Source: UBA3839 sp902776985 (GTDB lineage Bacteria; Bacteroidota; Bacteroidia; Bacteroidales; Bacteroidaceae). From it: DNA of 64,000 bases. The notes beneath the pieces were generated by a model. That model made no database searches, was not told the DNA's origin, and saw nothing but the letters and a program-made list of their open reading frames with translations. The position numbers and the translations under genes are program-made. The stretch covers positions 91,672 to 155,671 of the forward strand of contig CACYSD010000005.1 of the NCBI GenBank assembly GCA_902776985.1. Direction: 5' to 3'. Positions 62,711 to 64,000 of the stretch are shown in pieces (position 1 is the first letter of the stretch; the number at the start of each line of letters is the position of its first letter).

Positions 62711-63181
62711 TTAATATGTACGGTAAAGTAACCAAGCATCTGGATAGGTTGCACGAAGTTTGTCACGAGAAGCTACAGCTGCAGCTTTGTCATCAAATGT
62801 GGCAGCAATAACTCTGAACATTTTTGTCTCAGGATTCTGAGCTACTTGAGCGCTGTAGCCAGCGTTTACAAGTGTGTTTCTGAGATTGTTGGCATTATCC
62901 TGGCTTGAGAAAGAACCGCAAACCACGTTGAATGCCTTAAGGGAGCCACCGTTCATCACGTCAAGACGCTCAGTACGAACAGCCACATTGTCTGTGTTTA
63001 CATTGCCCTCATTCACAATAACAGGAGTGACGGTAACTGAGGAGTTGTCTTCTGTAGCATCAGCCATTTCGTTAGCCTTTGCCAGATCATAAGCCTTTCT
63101 GAAATTGCTTTCCTTGGATTTACAACTACTAAGTGCCAATGCAAGCACAAGAGCAATAGATACTAAAAATGTTTGTTTCAT
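62711..63181 (-). CDS. SPOR domain lipoprotein
   Basis: From the ATG at 63181 it has 156 residues. The frame extends 17 codons further, but that ATG at 63232 lies upstream of the promoter -7 element. The lipoprotein signal (VLALALSSCKSK) is followed by a polar linker and a SPOR domain (AFNVVCGSFSSQDNANNLRN to the end, with FRVIAATFDDKAAAVASRDK). SPOR domains bind denuded peptidoglycan, pointing to an outer-membrane protein near the septum. Confidence 0.87.
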   Translation of the reverse strand: MKQTFLVSIALVLALALSSCKSKESNFRKAYDLAKANEMADATEDNSSVTVTPVIVNEGNVNTDNVAVRTERLDVMNGGSLKAFNVVCGSFSSQDNANNLRNTLVNAGYSAQVAQNPETKMFRVIAATFDDKAAAVASRDKLRATYPDAWLLYRTY

Positions 63182-63221
63182 AATAATTAATTTGATTGTT
63201 TTAGTTTCCACATAATTTGTG

Positions 63222-63252
63222 CAAATATACATCTATTATAGCTTTTTATCAA
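63222..63252 (-). promoter_or_regulatory. Promoter of the SPOR lipoprotein-nhaA unit
   Basis: On the minus strand TTG (63252-63250), 20 bases, then TATATTTG (63229-63222). It sets the start of the lipoprotein gene at 63181. Confidence 0.68.
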
Positions 63253-63290
63253 GAATTCCGTCCAAAATTATGTTAAATACCCATTCTTTA

Positions 63291-63322
63291 TTTCTCCGTT
63301 AAGTTGAAATACATTAAGTTTG
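63291..63322 (+). promoter_or_regulatory. Probable promoter of the holin-like gene
   Basis: TTTC at 63291-63294 (one base off TTTG), 20 bases, then TAAGTTTG at 63315-63322, an exact -7 match. The ATG is 23 bases downstream. Confidence 0.5.
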
Positions 63323-63345
63323 TATAAAATTAAAGAACAATAATC

Positions 63346-63936
63346 ATGAACGATTTCAAGTCCACCTTCAGTTTAGGGCAGAAGATTGCCAAACAGTACT
63401 ATATCCTGGCTCGACTCGAAGCAGCCGACATACTTTCACGCCTGACCACAACCATAATAGGCATTATCATTGCACTTATCCTTATTATCATCACAATAGT
63501 TTATCTTTCTATCAGCCTATGCTATTTTGTCGACACATTCATCGGCAATATGGCGATAAGCGCACTTATCATTGCGGCCTTCAACTTGCTGCTATGCATC
63601 ATCGTTTTCCTTTTCCGCAACTTTATCTTCGGCAGAATAATCCGTCGCATCTTCATCAAGACACTCTTCCGCAAAGAAAAAGTCAGCACAAACATAAAAT
63701 TGGAAAAATACAAAGCTAAATACCTGCTTCACACACAAACAGATCAGCTCAAGAAGCAAGTTTCGGAACAGGTTAATGAAACCAAAGAGATGGCAGCATA
63801 TCAAACTGCACGATATATAAGCATATACACTTCCCGCCTATTATCGCTCATGAAATACACCCATCTCATCCTCTCATTTTACAAAAAATTCAAAAAGAAA
63901 GGTCATAAGTGTCCCGTTAAAATTGGGACGAGTTAA
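63346..63936 (+). CDS. Holin-like small membrane protein
   Basis: The 196-residue protein has two long membrane helices (about residues 33-62 and 66-90) in a hairpin, followed by a basic region (RNFIFGRIIRRIFIKTLFRK) and an amphipathic helical tail. This layout is like the proteins annotated as phage holin family (holin-X/DUF1469) in many Bacteroidota, which are usually chromosomal and not phage-borne. No phage gene is nearby. The last codons coincide with a hairpin GTCCC/GGGAC. Function is unknown. Confidence 0.72.
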   Translation: MNDFKSTFSLGQKIAKQYYILARLEAADILSRLTTTIIGIIIALILIIITIVYLSISLCYFVDTFIGNMAISALIIAAFNLLLCIIVFLFRNFIFGRIIRRIFIKTLFRKEKVSTNIKLEKYKAKYLLHTQTDQLKKQVSEQVNETKEMAAYQTARYISIYTSRLLSLMKYTHLILSFYKKFKKKGHKCPVKIGTS

Positions 63937-63966
63937 ATATTAATCAAACAACCCCGGAATAAGGGG
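63911..63966 (+). other. Two short hairpins at the end of the holin-like gene
   Basis: GTCCC-N9-GGGAC (63911-63929) lies within the last codons of the holin-like gene, and CCCC-N7-GGGG (63952-63966) follows. Neither has a strong T tract. They may be a weak terminator or part of the leader of the next unit. Confidence 0.4.
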
Positions 63967-63973
63967 ACCAGAT

Positions 63974-63985
63974 TGCTCTTTGACA
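63974..63985 (+). promoter_or_regulatory. boxA-like antitermination motif
   Basis: TGCTCTTTGACA differs at one position from the E. coli rRNA boxA TGCTCTTTAACA. Similar sequences precede 16S genes in Bacteroidota as I recall. It suggests an rRNA operon directly after the window, but no 16S sequence is visible. Confidence 0.5.
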
Positions 63986-64000
63986 TCATTGGAATAAGTC

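Noticed and set aside
63182..63232. N-terminal extension of the SPOR lipoprotein
   Set aside because: It overlaps the -7 box and would bury the lipoprotein signal behind a polar stretch.
63346..63936. Prophage remnant suggested by the holin-like protein
   Set aside because: No lysin, structural, integrase or attachment sequence is nearby, and such proteins are common in Bacteroidota chromosomes.

Overview
The window looks like a chromosomal stretch from a Bacteroidota bacterium, most likely order Bacteroidales and close to Prevotellaceae. Several things point there: promoters of the form TTTG/TTG-N20-TAnnTTTG, no Shine-Dalgarno sequences before starts, families largely confined to that group (DUF4348, DUF5063, DUF3256, DUF4859, DUF5687, an HU-like plus SPOR protein, a zinc-ribbon plus FHA protein), and a surface protein ending in the VYDMSGR...GIY...K type tail common in Prevotella. 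Most of the window is core chromosome. I see no insertion sequence, integrase, prophage or CRISPR array.

Layout. 1-1.6 kb: end of a polysaccharide flippase and a GT2 glycosyltransferase, separated by an intergenic repeat that recurs at 10.1 kb. 1.6-6.0 kb (minus): Lrp/AsnC regulator, AspT-type transporter, CcdA/ArsG-like membrane protein, HU-SPOR protein and FHA protein, tightly packed. 6.1-11.1 kb: an RsmF-like rRNA methyltransferase, tRNA-Ser(GCT) and tRNA-Glu(CTC), three 22-bp tandem repeats, an SGNH hydrolase, tRNA-Thr(CGT) on the minus strand, then pyrK and pyrD. 11.2-20.3 kb (minus): an L-arabinose operon (mutarotase lipoprotein, SSS symporter, araD, araA, FGGY kinase, transketolase). 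20.5-25.1 kb (minus): nagB, then a DUF4348-murB-MBL-DUF1573 operon. 25.2-28.8 kb: pheS, convergent with an rRNA methyltransferase, a 3'-5' exonuclease and a DUF5063 gene. 28.8-34.0 kb: pepP-like, pepC-like, ruvX, def and a TPR protein. 34.0-39.1 kb (minus): GDP-mannose pyrophosphorylase, BadF-type kinase, ung, HAD hydrolase, phospholipase D and DUF3256. 39.3-41.8 kb: a large secreted DUF4859-like repeat protein with mosaic base composition. 42.1-46.3 kb (minus): 5'-nucleotidase-like phosphoesterase, miaA, nudC and a glycine-zipper lipoprotein. 46.4-53.5 kb: ftsK, lolA-like, trxB, a DUF5687/ABC pair and an NlpC/P60 lipoprotein. 53.5-55.6 kb: a queuosine operon (precursor transporter, queC, queF) behind a canonical promoter and a leader that folds like a class I preQ1 riboswitch. 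55.7-60.6 kb: valS and topB. 60.5-63.2 kb (minus): YqiA-like esterase, nhaA and a SPOR lipoprotein. The right end has a holin-like membrane protein, then a boxA-like motif suggesting that an rRNA operon starts just outside.

The most notable items are the preQ1-I-like leader over the queuosine operon, the repeat at 0.5 and 10.1 kb (one copy extends the flippase reading frame), the tRNA-Thr terminator embedded in a neighbouring coding sequence, the mosaic DUF4859-like gene, and the arabinose operon with leader inverted repeats but no regulator gene in it. All calls come from reading the sequence and recalled family knowledge. No database search was run.
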